Below, one piece after another: positions 25,281 through 33,916 of a stretch of 64,000 nt of DNA. A model generated the notes under the pieces. It worked only from the letters and a program-made list of their open reading frames with translations. It made no database searches and was not told the DNA's origin. The position numbers and the translations under genes are program-made. This DNA comes from CBDFKF01 sp965248765 (GTDB lineage Bacteria; Pseudomonadota; Alphaproteobacteria; VGEJ01), in assembly GCA_965248765.1 (NCBI GenBank), contig CBDFKF010000004.1, positions 1,674,001 to 1,738,000 on the forward strand. Reading direction: 5' to 3'. The number at the start of each line of letters is the position of its first letter. The stretch's first letter is position 1.

Positions 25281-26834
25281 GTGAGCCGCAGCCTCGCTTG
25301 GGTAGAGAAGAACGCCGTCGAGACACGCTTGAAGGACCCGGAAACCGGCCGCATGGTCCGTGTCGGGAACCAGAAGATGGTCGCGGCGACCTTCCGCCAC
25401 GACACCTCGCGCAATCTCGACCCGCAGCTTCACACCCACGCCGTGATCGCCAACATGGTCCAGGGCGCCGATGGCAAATGGCGCACCATGGCGAACGAGA
25501 AGCTCTATGCGTCGAAGATGCTGATCGGCGCGCTTTACCGCAGCGAGCTCGCGCGGGAACTGACCAAACTCGGCTACCGCATCGAGAAGACCCATGCCGA
25601 CGGCCGCTTCGAGATCTCGGGCGTCTCCCGCGAGGTGATCGAGGCGTTCTCGACACGCCGCGCCGAGATCGAGGCGTCGATGCGCGAGCGCGGCCTCGGA
25701 AACCCCGCTGCCAACCCGCGCATTGCCGAGCGCACGGCCCTGATGACCCGCGCTCACAAGTGCGATGTCGACCGGGACGCGCTGCGCGGGCATTGGGAGA
25801 AACAGGTTGCGGATCTCGGCTTCAATGCCAAGGCCCTGGCCGGCCAGGCCGTGCAACGGGAGGCCGGAATGGCGCTCGCCGCCGGCACCGCTTCCCCTAC
25901 CGGCCAGCCGGGTGATGGCGAGCGGAGCGTCGAGAGTGACGCGGACCGGGCGGTGGCCTGGGCGGTGGCTCATGTCTCTGAGCGCGAGGCGGTGTTCTCC
26001 CGCACCCAGCTGTTGGCCGCGGGCCTCTCCTGGCAGCCCGGTTTGGTGGCGATCGAGGATGCCGAGCAGGCGGTCGCGGGGCTCGAGAAGGCGGGAACGC
26101 TGCATGCGGCGAACCTGCCGGTGGCGGGAGAATCGCTTACCACCGACAAGGCGATCGCCGATGAGAAGGAAACCATTGCGCTGATGCCGAGCAGCGAAGG
26201 ACGAGGAACGCCGGTGATGCGCGCGAGGGAAGTCGACAAGGCGCTCAGAAACGGGCCGCTCACGGCAGGGCAAAAGGAGGCGGTCAAGCTCATTCTGACG
26301 GAGAAGGACCGGGTTGTGGGCGTGCAGGGCTATGCCGGGACGGGCAAGACGACAATGTTGAACCGCACTCGGGCGCTTCTCGAAAAGCGCGGCTTTGTGG
26401 TGGCGGGTCTCGCGCCTTCGGCTTCCGCTGCACGGACTCTGAACGTGGAAGCAGGCATCCGGAGCGAGACCTTGCAACGGTTCCTTGCACGGCATGCGGA
26501 CATCACGGAGGGCCGGCTTACTGACAAGGGGGAGCGTCAATTGCGCGGAGCCTTCAAGAAGACCGTCCTGGTGGTGGACGAAGGCTCGCTCGCCTCGACC
26601 GTTGAGGCACGCGACCTGCTCAAGATCGCGGAGGTGCTTCGGGTGTCGCGTGTGGTGCTGGTGGGCGATGCCAAACAGCTCGATGCGGTCGATGCCGGCA
26701 AGCCGTTCGCGCAATTGCAGCAGGCGGGCATGAAGACGGCGGTAATGGGTGAGATCATGCGGCAGCGCGAGGTCAAACTGACCCGGACATTAGCCCAGGA
26801 TCTGCTTGACCGTGTCCAGATCACATACCCTTAG
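25281..26834 (+). pseudogene. MobF (TrwC/TraI-like) relaxase-helicase, internal fragment
   Basis: Contains the three-His metal motif of MobF relaxases (DPQLHTHAVIANM) and the start of the SF1 helicase: Walker A GYAGTGKTT, Walker B VLVVDEGSLA, and the VGDAKQLDAVDAG motif. Both ends are missing. The N-terminal catalytic Tyr region is absent upstream, where the frame no longer resembles a relaxase, and the helicase stops after motif III without its C-terminal motifs. It would initiate conjugative transfer if intact; here it marks a degraded ICE or plasmid region next to integrases. Confidence 0.85.
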
Positions 26835-27019
26835 CCCCGCATCCCTAAGCGCCACGAAACCCTTGAACTGAAAGCGCTTCCGCCATCTGTGCAAGCCCGT
26901 GCGTTTACCAGGTATTGAACCCACAGCACTCTCTTACACAAGATATCGGACAGTCTCGCCGCGGAAATGCAGCAAATAGAGCCAGCGCCAACCGCCGGCG
27001 CGCTCGCCGCTCTCCAGCG

Positions 27020-27994
27020 TCAGCAGCCACCATTCCCTTCATCCGGCGATCGGGCAACTCCGGCGATGGGTAATCCGGAGGATTGCTCGGTGGCCTGCCC
27101 CTCGTCCTTGGAAAGCCGAACCAATCGATCAAGGCGCAACTCCACTGGCGGATGCGAGCGCTGGTAATAGTCCATGATGGTGCCGCCCTTATAGACATCC
27201 TCACCAGAGATTGTCTCCAGGAACAGCTGGAGGCCTCTTCCTCCTTTCATATCGAATGCAAACCGATCCGCGCGAAATTCAATCGCTCTGCTCGTCATCC
27301 CGAGGATATACCACGCAATTTTTGCCGGGACTGCACAGATCCATATCATACCGACGAAAATCCAGGAGAGAAGGTAAAAGGGTATTCCGATGATTGGAAT
27401 GGAAGCTGGTATTCCGCATAGATAGATCATCAAACGCGCCGCTAAACTAAAAGGTGAGAATGACCAAAGCAGCGCCGACATCCATAGAACCTGTGAAGTA
27501 TCTCCGTAGTGAATATGCCCCACCTCGTGAGCCAAAATGCCATAGAGCATATGTTCGCCGTCTTCACCATTTTCATTGGTAACTCGCAACAACTGGTTTG
27601 ACACGACAATCCACCTTGCCGGAAACGCCATTGCGTTCAGTTCTTTGGCATCGACAACCTGCCAACTGAGTCGTGGAAGACGCCGACCATTCAGTGTTTC
27701 GTATTCTCTATGCAATCTATCGCTCGCGTGTTCGAACTGAGCCAGTTCGCGACCAGATGGGTTTCGCGCCCCATGGCGGATCTTGACCGACCAACCAATG
27801 ACCCCGGGTAACAGCAGCGCCGCTATGCCCACGAGATACCCCACGAACAATACAATGGGGAAAAGTTTGTCCCACCACTCTGGATTGGTGTTTCCGACGA
27901 TAATTCCAGGAATCACCACAACCAAGAATAACCAAGCGACAAAGCCGGAGATCAAGCACAAGCATAGCGCGACGACTCGACCGACCATGATCAT
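27020..27994 (-). CDS. M48 family zinc metalloprotease (HtpX-like), membrane bound
   Basis: A 324-residue protein with at least four hydrophobic segments (two near the N-terminus, two around residues 180-230) and the zinc motif HEVGHIHYG; a downstream glutamate in the FRADRFAF region should be the third ligand. The family degrades misfolded membrane proteins or processes substrates at the membrane. Base composition is visibly less GC-rich than the neighbours and the gene lies alone among mobile elements, which suggests it arrived as cargo. No partner gene is seen. Confidence 0.85.
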   Translation of the reverse strand: MIMVGRVVALCLCLISGFVAWLFLVVVIPGIIVGNTNPEWWDKLFPIVLFVGYLVGIAALLLPGVIGWSVKIRHGARNPSGRELAQFEHASDRLHREYETLNGRRLPRLSWQVVDAKELNAMAFPARWIVVSNQLLRVTNENGEDGEHMLYGILAHEVGHIHYGDTSQVLWMSALLWSFSPFSLAARLMIYLCGIPASIPIIGIPFYLLSWIFVGMIWICAVPAKIAWYILGMTSRAIEFRADRFAFDMKGGRGLQLFLETISGEDVYKGGTIMDYYQRSHPPVELRLDRLVRLSKDEGQATEQSSGLPIAGVARSPDEGNGGC

Positions 27995-28049
27995 GACAGG
28001 AATCCTTTCACCCGGGATTCACCATATGGGTTCCTCCGACACTGTTTAG

Positions 28050-29362
28050 CAGGCTGCTGAAAAAGTCACTGGAGTGATTCTCGGTGTCGTGATTCTCTGA
28101 TCCAGCGGTGATCGGTGCTGGAGGTTGGGATGCGGGGCGAGGACGAACGCGGCGGCGGGCTGTTCAGCTACGTGGATTTGGAGGCGCGGGTACCGGCGGA
28201 CCATCCGTTGCGGCTGATCCGGGCTCTGGTGGACGAGGCGCTGGCGGTTATGTCGGCGGATTTCGAGCGGCTCTATTCGCAGACGGGCCGGCCCTCGATC
28301 GCGCCGGAGAAGCTGCTGCGGGCGCTTCTGCTGCAGGCGTTCTACACCATTCGTTCGGAGCGTCAGCTGATGGAGCAGCTGGACTACAACCTGTTGTTCC
28401 GTTGGTTCGTCGGGCTGTCGATGGACGACCCGGTGTGGGTCGCGACGGTGTACTCGAAGAACCGCGACCGCCTGGTGGCGGGCGAGGTGGCGGCGCGCTT
28501 CCTTCAGGCGGTACTGCAAGGCGAGCGGGTCCGCCGCCTGTTGTCGGAGGAGCACTTTTCGGTCGACGGCACGCTGATCGAGGCCTGGGCGTCGATGAAG
28601 AGCTTCCGCCGCAAAGACGGCGGCGACGATGACGCGGCGGGCGCCGGGCGCAACGCCGAGCGCGACTTCCGCGGCGCGCGGCGTGCGAATGCGACCCACG
28701 CGTCTGCGAGCGATGCCGATGCCCGGCTCTACCGCAAGGGCGACGGCCAGTCGAGCCGGCTGTGCTTCATGGGCCATCTGCTGATGGAGAACGGCAACGC
28801 TCTGATCGTCGATGCCGCGCTGACCCGGGTCACCGGCACCGCCGAGCGGGAGGCGGCGCTGGCCATGCTGGGGCGCCGCAGGAGAGGGCGACGGATCACG
28901 CTCGGCGCCGACAAGGCCTATGACGTGGCTGACTTCGTCGAGGCGTTGCGCGACCGCGCCGTCACCCCCCACATCGCCATCGACGGCCGCCTGAGCAAGA
29001 CCGGCAAGCGGCGCAAGACCCGGATCGACCGGCGCACCACCCGGCATTCGGGTTACGCCGCGAGCCAGCGGCTGCGCAAGCGCATCGAGGAGGGCTTCGG
29101 CTGGATCAAGACCACCGGCGGGCTGGCCAAGACCCGGCATCGCGGGCTCGACCGGGTGGGCTGGATGTTCACCCTGACCGCCGCCGCCTACAACCTGGTC
29201 CGGCTGCCCAAACTCATCGCCGCGGCGCCGACCTGATGCCCGACAGCCGCCGAACCCCATCCCATCCACGCCACGATCCGACCTCGAACCCCTAACTACG
29301 CCACCAACAACCCGCCCAAACCACACAACCCGGCTATAACTGGCCAATTTTTCAGCACCCTG
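28050..29362 (+). mobile_element. Complete IS5-group insertion sequence with TTAG target duplication
   Basis: A 1313-bp element. The left end CAGGCTGCTGAAAAA (28050) and right end read inward (CAGGGTGCTGAAAAA) form a terminal inverted repeat with one mismatch in 15 bp. Each end is flanked by TTAG (28046-28049 and 29363-29366), a 4-bp target duplication. One full-length transposase is inside, so the element looks intact and recently inserted. Confidence 0.88.
28115..29236 (+). CDS. IS5-family transposase (DUF772 / DDE)
   Basis: A 373-residue transposase starting LEVGMRGEDERGGGLFSYVD, with the N-terminal DUF772 region (SGRPSIAPEKLLRALLLQ in slightly varied form, YNLLFRWFVGL), the first catalytic Asp in FSVDGTLIEAW, the second in LGADKAYD, and the C-terminal KRIEEGFGWIK carrying the Glu. 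All three DDE positions are present and the frame is intact. The start could be the Met six residues later. Confidence 0.93.
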   Translation: MLEVGMRGEDERGGGLFSYVDLEARVPADHPLRLIRALVDEALAVMSADFERLYSQTGRPSIAPEKLLRALLLQAFYTIRSERQLMEQLDYNLLFRWFVGLSMDDPVWVATVYSKNRDRLVAGEVAARFLQAVLQGERVRRLLSEEHFSVDGTLIEAWASMKSFRRKDGGDDDAAGAGRNAERDFRGARRANATHASASDADARLYRKGDGQSSRLCFMGHLLMENGNALIVDAALTRVTGTAEREAALAMLGRRRRGRRITLGADKAYDVADFVEALRDRAVTPHIAIDGRLSKTGKRRKTRIDRRTTRHSGYAASQRLRKRIEEGFGWIKTTGGLAKTRHRGLDRVGWMFTLTAAAYNLVRLPKLIAAAPT

Positions 29363-29599
29363 TTAGTCGGGATTCCCCAGATTGCTCCTACTGATCGCCG
29401 ACAATGGTAACACAATGAGCATCCGACCGCGACACCGGCTCTGAGCTGTCACGATAGGCTGTGGTCCGATCTCGATCGGGCTGATTTAGCGATGAGAAAG
29501 CCGGCCCCGTGACCATTTCGCACTGTGAGGGCGCACTTCGACCTGCGCCGCACACACCTGTCCTGTCGGGCGACCTGGATGCTACGGGATGGAATGCCG

Positions 29600-30383
29600 T
29601 CATGGCGGCAAAGGGGCCGGCTGCAGCCCATCGATGAGGCGGAGGACTTGTCGGAACAGCTCCCTCGGCACCGCAACTTCCGCCAGTTGGAAAGTGATAT
29701 ACCGGCCGTGGCTCACGACCTTGGCGCCAATCTTGATAACCCTTGATCGGCTTTGCCGCTCAAGCCCTGAGCGTGGTCCGAGACCAGTGCTCCACCGCCT
29801 GCGGCAAGGCCAGCGTCCGCATGACGTTGCCGAGGTTGTAAGCCAGGGCGTGAAGCTGAAGCCGGACCTCGTTGTTGCGGAACTTCCGGCACGAGAGGCG
29901 CGTCCACCGGATGGCGTTCTTGCCCTCCTTGATGTGCTGCTCCGCCGTGCCCCGCTGGTTGTAAAAGGCCACCACGCGTTCGGCGGGCCGAGCCAGATTG
30001 GTGACGATGAAGCCGACCCGGGGATACAACTCCCCTGGGTGCCACTCCACCTTGGCGACGACCCGGCGCTCCCTGTCCCACGAGCCTGCCCGATAGCTGA
30101 AGCTGGCATGGAAGCGGCGAACATGGTTTGGCGGACGACCGACGGGACGGGAGAGCAGATGGGCGATGCTCTCCTGCAGAACCGCGTTGGCTTTGAGACG
30201 GATGGCGTAGGTGTAGCTCTCGGCTTCCAGGAACTCATAGATGTCCGGTGAGGCGAAGGCGGCATCCCCTCGGAAGTAGCGCCGCAGCTCCCGATCCCGA
30301 TCCCGGGCGACAACCGGCTCCAGCACGTCATGCCAGCCGTGGGCGCTATGCACGTTGCCGGGCCGCAAACTGCACCGTGTCAA
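29600..30383 (-). pseudogene. IS1380-family transposase remnant, 5'-truncated and frameshifted
   Basis: The minus strand encodes the C-terminal part of an IS1380 transposase: RYFRGDAAFASPDIYEFLE, then VVAFYNQRGTAEQHIKEGKN and LHALAYNLGNVMRTLALP. The frame ends early at 29760; the expected C-terminus (VIKIGAKVVSHGRYITFQLA) continues in another frame to 29600. The N-terminal third is missing at about 30384, where an IS21-type terminus starts. It has both a truncation and a frameshift, so it cannot be functional. Confidence 0.88.
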
Positions 30384-30431
30384 TCGGCGTTAAACCGTGA
30401 CCCCCGATCGGCGTGCAACATTGACCCCTCT
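30376..30431. repeat. IS21-type terminal repeats (solo end)
   Basis: Two related units follow each other: atcggcgttaaaccgtgaccccc and atcggcgtgcaacattgacccc. Repeated tgaccccc-like blocks of this kind are typical of IS21-family ends. No istA/istB genes are in the window, so this is a solo end left by deletion or recombination. It abuts the truncated IS1380 gene. Confidence 0.6.
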
Positions 30432-30461
30432 GGGGATGCATGTTGGAGGTCGTCCAGGTAG

Positions 30462-30896
30462 TCCATAGGAGGGACCCGCGCGCGGGACGACGCGCCCCTC
30501 ACGCGGCTGGAAGCCGCCCGGCAGCACTCCGTGCCCAGCGTCGCCTGCCGGCTCGCCTGTTCCGAGCCCGTCGCGGGCGACCGCATCGCCTGGACCGAGG
30601 CCGCCGGCCGGAACGGAGAGGTGCGGACAATCGAGGCCGTGGTCGCCACGCGGATCGAGACCCCCGACGGGCACGAGATCGCGCTCCGGGTGATCCGCGC
30701 CTTCGGCCCCGGCGCGCCGGAGCCCGGCGGCTCGATCCGGCGGACCGCAGGAGAGCTCACCGCGCGCGGCTGCTTCCGCGCCGCCTGGTCCGACGAGGCC
30801 CGTCGCGTGCGCGTACTCAACCCGTCGAAGGAGGTCCAGGAGCAGACCCCGACACTGCACCGCGGGCGCTCCCACCGCAGAGGCATCAGCATGTGA
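30462..30896 (+). pseudogene. C-terminal fragment of an unidentified mobile-element protein
   Basis: A frame open from 30462 to 30896 encodes a protein-like sequence (LTRLEAARQHSVPSVACRL; EIALRVIRAFGPGAPEPGG; RRVRVLNPSKEVQEQ). The first start-like codon is GTG at 30531 without a good ribosome site, and codons upstream of it look equally coding-like, so the 5' end was probably removed by the IS21-type end at 30431. I do not recognise the family. It is convergent with three MobC-like genes, which suggests it belonged to the same transfer module. Confidence 0.45.
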
Positions 30897-30955
30897 GGTG
30901 CGGCAGCCAGGGTTGGCGCCTCCGCCTCGCCGTCCGGGGACGATCGCAGCGCCGG

Positions 30956-31402
30956 TCAACCGAGCAGCGGCGGCTCGCTCTCCATCCACTCCCGGAACTG
31001 CCGTTCGACGACCGGCCCGTCGTCGGCGCCGAACGCCGCCACCAGCAGCGGCCCGAGTTCGTGCTCGCGGCCCTGCCGGACAAGGTCGCGCAACGTCGTC
31101 ATGAGCAGCAGTTCGACCGACTGCCGCAGCCGTTCGATCGAACCCCCGGAGGCCGCCGACAGCATGCTCTCGGCCAGGCGGTCCACACGGTCGAGCAGCC
31201 GGCGCTGTTCCGCCTCGCTCAGCGCTAAAGCCGGCGCGTCCGTCTGCGCGGGGTCGAGCTCCACGTTCAGCCCGGCCGAGATCATGAGATCGTTGATCGA
31301 CATGCCGCGCAGATCCGCGACCTCGCGGATCCGTTCCCACTCCGATTCCAGGCACGAGATCGCAAGCCGCGCCCGGGGTGTCGCGCGCCGCTCCGCCATC
31401 AC
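30956..31402 (-). CDS. Ribbon-helix-helix / MobC-like protein, paralogue 3
   Basis: A 148-residue protein whose N-terminal 45 residues (ISCLESEWERIREVADLRGM) match the ribbon-helix-helix DNA-binding pattern of plasmid mobilisation accessory proteins. The rest is helical and acidic. It is the last of three tandem paralogues and its start overlaps the stop of paralogue 2 by 4 bp. It probably binds origin-of-transfer DNA or represses its own operon (inference). Confidence 0.6.
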   Translation of the reverse strand: MMAERRATPRARLAISCLESEWERIREVADLRGMSINDLMISAGLNVELDPAQTDAPALALSEAEQRRLLDRVDRLAESMLSAASGGSIERLRQSVELLLMTTLRDLVRQGREHELGPLLVAAFGADDGPVVERQFREWMESEPPLLG

Positions 31403-31719
31403 TTGCCCTCCCGGCGCGACTGGACCGCGCGCTGCATGAAGGCGATCGCCCCGATTACCGAGAGCTTCGATCCCGGAAGCGACTCGCCCAGCGCGCGGCG
31501 CACCCGGTCCATCTCCTCCACCCGCTCGTACAGGGTCCGCTGCTGTTCTTCCGACAGCACCAGCCGCGGCTCGTCACGGCGCGGCCCGCCCGCGTCCTCG
31601 TGCAGCGCGCAGGCAACCAGGTATCCCGAGACATGCATGCCGAGCGCGGCCGCGCGATCCCTGATCTCGGCCCTCTCGGCTCGGCTGCAGCGTAGCGTGC
31701 GGCGCACCACGCTCGCCAT
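31399..31719 (-). CDS. Ribbon-helix-helix / MobC-like protein, paralogue 2
   Basis: A 106-residue protein with the same N-terminal pattern (RTLRCSRAERAEIRDRAAAL, then GMHVSGYLVACAL) as its neighbours and a helical tail with LVLSEEQQRTLYERVEEMDR. This layout resembles MobC relaxosome proteins. It is coupled to paralogue 3 (4-bp overlap) and lies 3 bp downstream of paralogue 1. Confidence 0.65.
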   Translation of the reverse strand: MASVVRRTLRCSRAERAEIRDRAAALGMHVSGYLVACALHEDAGGPRRDEPRLVLSEEQQRTLYERVEEMDRVRRALGESLPGSKLSVIGAIAFMQRAVQSRREGK

Positions 31720-31722
31720 CGC

Positions 31723-32106
31723 TCAGGACCGCGGCGCGGGGCCGCCCTCGGGATCGGCGCTGCCTGAGACCGCCCGCCAGCGTTCGGCGGCGCCGTGATC
31801 GGTCAGCCGGTCGAGCTCCGCCTCCCGGTCGAGCCACGTATCGACGGCATCGCCGAGCGCCTTCCAGCGGTCCTCCAGCCCCACATCGGCCATCCGCTGT
31901 TCCTCGATCCTGGCGAGCAGCAGAAGCTCGCGTACCGCGCGGCGCAGAACCGTATCCGGCAGCGGGTCCGGCACGGTTGCCCGGTGCACGATGTAGCGCG
32001 AGATATCCATGCCCGCGTCCGCCGCCAGTTCGCGAATGCGCGCCCATTCGCTCGCAGTCGCCATCACCGCGTGCTGGGTGCGGTGCTCCGCCGGCCGGCG
32101 GCTCAT
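31723..32106 (-). CDS. Ribbon-helix-helix / MobC-like protein, paralogue 1
   Basis: A 127-residue protein, first gene of the minus-strand trio. Residues about 12-45 (AVMATASEWARIRELAADAG, then MDISRYIVHRAT) form the ribbon-helix-helix pattern shared by all three. The remainder is helical and ends in a Gly/Pro-rich tail. The promoter should be in the AT-richer stretch just upstream (32160-32210). The three together look like a duplicated relaxosome or partition-type regulator set. Confidence 0.62.
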   Translation of the reverse strand: MSRRPAEHRTQHAVMATASEWARIRELAADAGMDISRYIVHRATVPDPLPDTVLRRAVRELLLLARIEEQRMADVGLEDRWKALGDAVDTWLDREAELDRLTDHGAAERWRAVSGSADPEGGPAPRS

Positions 32107-32687
32107 GAGGGCGCCCCGGGGACCTTGCAGCCCGGCCTGACACCCCCCGGCGGACCCGCATTCTGGCCCTTATCACCTGCAAGAGTCCATATAATATAGG
32201 TAACACCGCCCCATCCGGATACGTCGATCCTGGTCACCGCCTTATGGCCTCTATCCAAACGTATGTCCACCGCATCCCCTCCGCCAAGACAGATCCGTCA
32301 ACTCAGACACACGCATTTACTTCCCAGATTGCAACTGTGCTCCCCCATGCCTCCGTCTCTTACATCAGCACAGCACCGCCACAATCCTCTTGCGCAAATC
32401 GGTAACTACCAGTAACATAACACTTAATCAGGAGACAAAACGACCCGCCCCAAACCGTTGACTCACTCCAACATTTTTTGTTTTCAGCTTACACCCCTCA
32501 AAGGGACACGACCTCGCTACCCAGCCAGCGACGGGCGGTGGTCGCCATGGCTCGCTGCGCATGCGGCGGCGCTGTACCTCGCGAGCGTGGTCGAGTACGC
32601 ACGGACCCGCGACCGCCGCTTTCTCCGCGGTGCGGAACTGGCGCGACGCTAAGTGTTGCCACCGATCAGCGCGTTTCGGCCCCGGCG
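32107..32687. other. Gene-free stretch with a possible solo IS256 terminus
   Basis: About 580 bp without a convincing gene and visibly lower in GC around 32160-32480. It contains the IS256-end-like sequence at 32487-32513 and, left of it, the probable promoter of the MobC-like trio. It marks the border between mobile DNA and the liv operon. Confidence 0.5.
32487..32513. repeat. Solo IS256-like terminal repeat
   Basis: tacacccctcaaagggacac with flanking bases matches the transposase-proximal end of the three IS256 copies (tacaccactcaaagggacac...gacc) with one mismatch over the common 24 bp. Similarity stops at the terminal repeat, so it is either a remnant of a lost element or the end of a related IS. 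Confidence 0.6.
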
Positions 32688-33155
32688 CTAGAAGATCCCC
32701 AAGTCCAAGCCCGCGGCCATCGCCGCCCCGAGCTCCTCGCACTGGTCTGCGAAGACCTCTTGCCACTCGCCGCGACACATGAGCGGCTCCTGCACCGCCC
32801 GCCAGCGTAGGCCGGTGACGATCGTCTCCACGCCGCGCCGGGTACCTGTGCCGTCGTGACCGGCACGTACATAAAGGCAGTATGCAAGCCCTTGGGTTTT
32901 CTCAAGGCACGGGTAGTAGGTTCTGTCGAAGAAGTCCTTGAGCGCCCCGCTCATGTAGCCAAGGTTTTCGGTCGTCCCGAGTATGATTGCGTTGGCGGCC
33001 AAAACCTCCGTCGGCCCCGCGTCGAACGGGCTGAGCGCCAGCACCTCGACGTTCTCGGTCTCGCCGCCGCGCGCCCCGCCGACCACGGCGTCGAACAACC
33101 GCCGGGTATTGGGGGATGGCGCGTGCGCGACGATGAGGAGCTGTTTTTTCGTCAT
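32688..33155 (-). CDS. Flavodoxin-like NAD(P)H oxidoreductase
   Basis: A 155-residue flavodoxin-fold protein: a first beta strand and phosphate loop (LLIVAHAPSPNTRRL), the aromatic flavin region TTENLGYMSGALKDFFDRTY, and a third loop AYCLYVRAGHDGTG. It should bind FMN and reduce quinones or similar compounds. It follows livG by 2 bp and so is probably the last gene of the liv operon, an unusual position where livF would be expected. Confidence 0.78.
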   Translation of the reverse strand: MTKKQLLIVAHAPSPNTRRLFDAVVGGARGGETENVEVLALSPFDAGPTEVLAANAIILGTTENLGYMSGALKDFFDRTYYPCLEKTQGLAYCLYVRAGHDGTGTRRGVETIVTGLRWRAVQEPLMCRGEWQEVFADQCEELGAAMAAGLDLGIF

Positions 33156-33157
33156 CG

Positions 33158-33916
33158 TCAGCCGCCGATATAGGCGCGCACCACTTCGGGGTGCTCCTGC
33201 ACTTCGGCGGGCGTTCCACTCGCCAGTACCTTGCCGTCGTTGAGCGCCAACACCCGGTCGGAGACGGCCGAGACCAGGCGCATGTCGTGCTCGATGATTG
33301 CGACGGTGATGCCGAGCTCATCGCGGATGTCGGTGATCCAGAACGCCATGTCCTGGGTCTCCTCGACGTTGAGGCCGGACGACGGCTCGTCGAGCAGCAA
33401 CAGCCGCGGCTCGGCGGCGAGCGCCCGACCGAGCTCGACCACCTTCCGCACCCCGTAGGGGAGCTCGGCGATCCGCGTCTCGCGATGGTGGGCAAGCTCG
33501 AGAAAATCGATCACCCGCTCCACCGCCTCACGCATGGCAATCTCCTGGCGCCGCACCGCGGGCGAGAACAGGAGTTCGGCGAGGAGCCCGGTCCGCCGGT
33601 GCGGGTGGCGCGCGAGCATCAGGTTCTGCAGCACGCTGGCGCTCTCGAACAGCTCGATGTTCTGGAACGTCCGCGTTATCCCGAGGCGCGCGATGCGGTG
33701 CGGGCTCAAGCCAGTGATATCGCTGCCGGCGAAGCTCAGGCGCCCGCCGTCCGGCTCGTAGATCCGGCTGATCAGGTTGAAGATCGTCGTCTTGCCGGCA
33801 CCGTTCGGGCCGATGATGGTGAAGATCTCGCCGTCCTCGATGGCGAAGCTCACCCCGTCGACCGCGCGGATGCCGCCGAAGCTCACCGCCAGGTTCTCGG
33901 CGGCCAAGAGCGCCAT
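33158..33916 (-). CDS. livG: Branched-chain amino acid ABC transporter ATP-binding protein LivG
   Basis: A 252-residue ABC ATPase: Walker A GPNGAGKTT, a LivG-type insertion after it (GSDITGLSPHRIARLGITRTFQ), signature region LPYGVRKVVELGRALA (LSYG/LSGGQ degenerate to LPYGV), Walker B LLLLDEPSSGLN, and the H-loop IIEHDM. It powers uptake by LivH/LivM. Its ATG overlaps the LivM stop. The degenerate signature Gly-Val is known in some LivG-like proteins. Confidence 0.9.
   Translation of the reverse strand: MALLAAENLAVSFGGIRAVDGVSFAIEDGEIFTIIGPNGAGKTTIFNLISRIYEPDGGRLSFAGSDITGLSPHRIARLGITRTFQNIELFESASVLQNLMLARHPHRRTGLLAELLFSPAVRRQEIAMREAVERVIDFLELAHHRETRIAELPYGVRKVVELGRALAAEPRLLLLDEPSSGLNVEETQDMAFWITDIRDELGITVAIIEHDMRLVSAVSDRVLALNDGKVLASGTPAEVQEHPEVVRAYIGG

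Noticed and set aside
25062..26714. A 550-residue minus-strand frame opposite the MobF relaxase
   Set aside because: The plus strand has His-triad and helicase motifs. Only the last ~55 codons, beyond the relaxase fragment, might be coding, and they are noted as unassigned.
28046..29347. A 433-residue minus-strand frame over the IS5-group element
   Set aside because: Antisense to a complete DDE transposase; repetitive Arg/Val/His composition.
30390..31355. A 321-residue minus-strand frame across the IS21-type end and MobC-like genes
   Set aside because: Gly/Arg/Ala-rich and crosses element borders; the coupled trio in the other frame is better supported.
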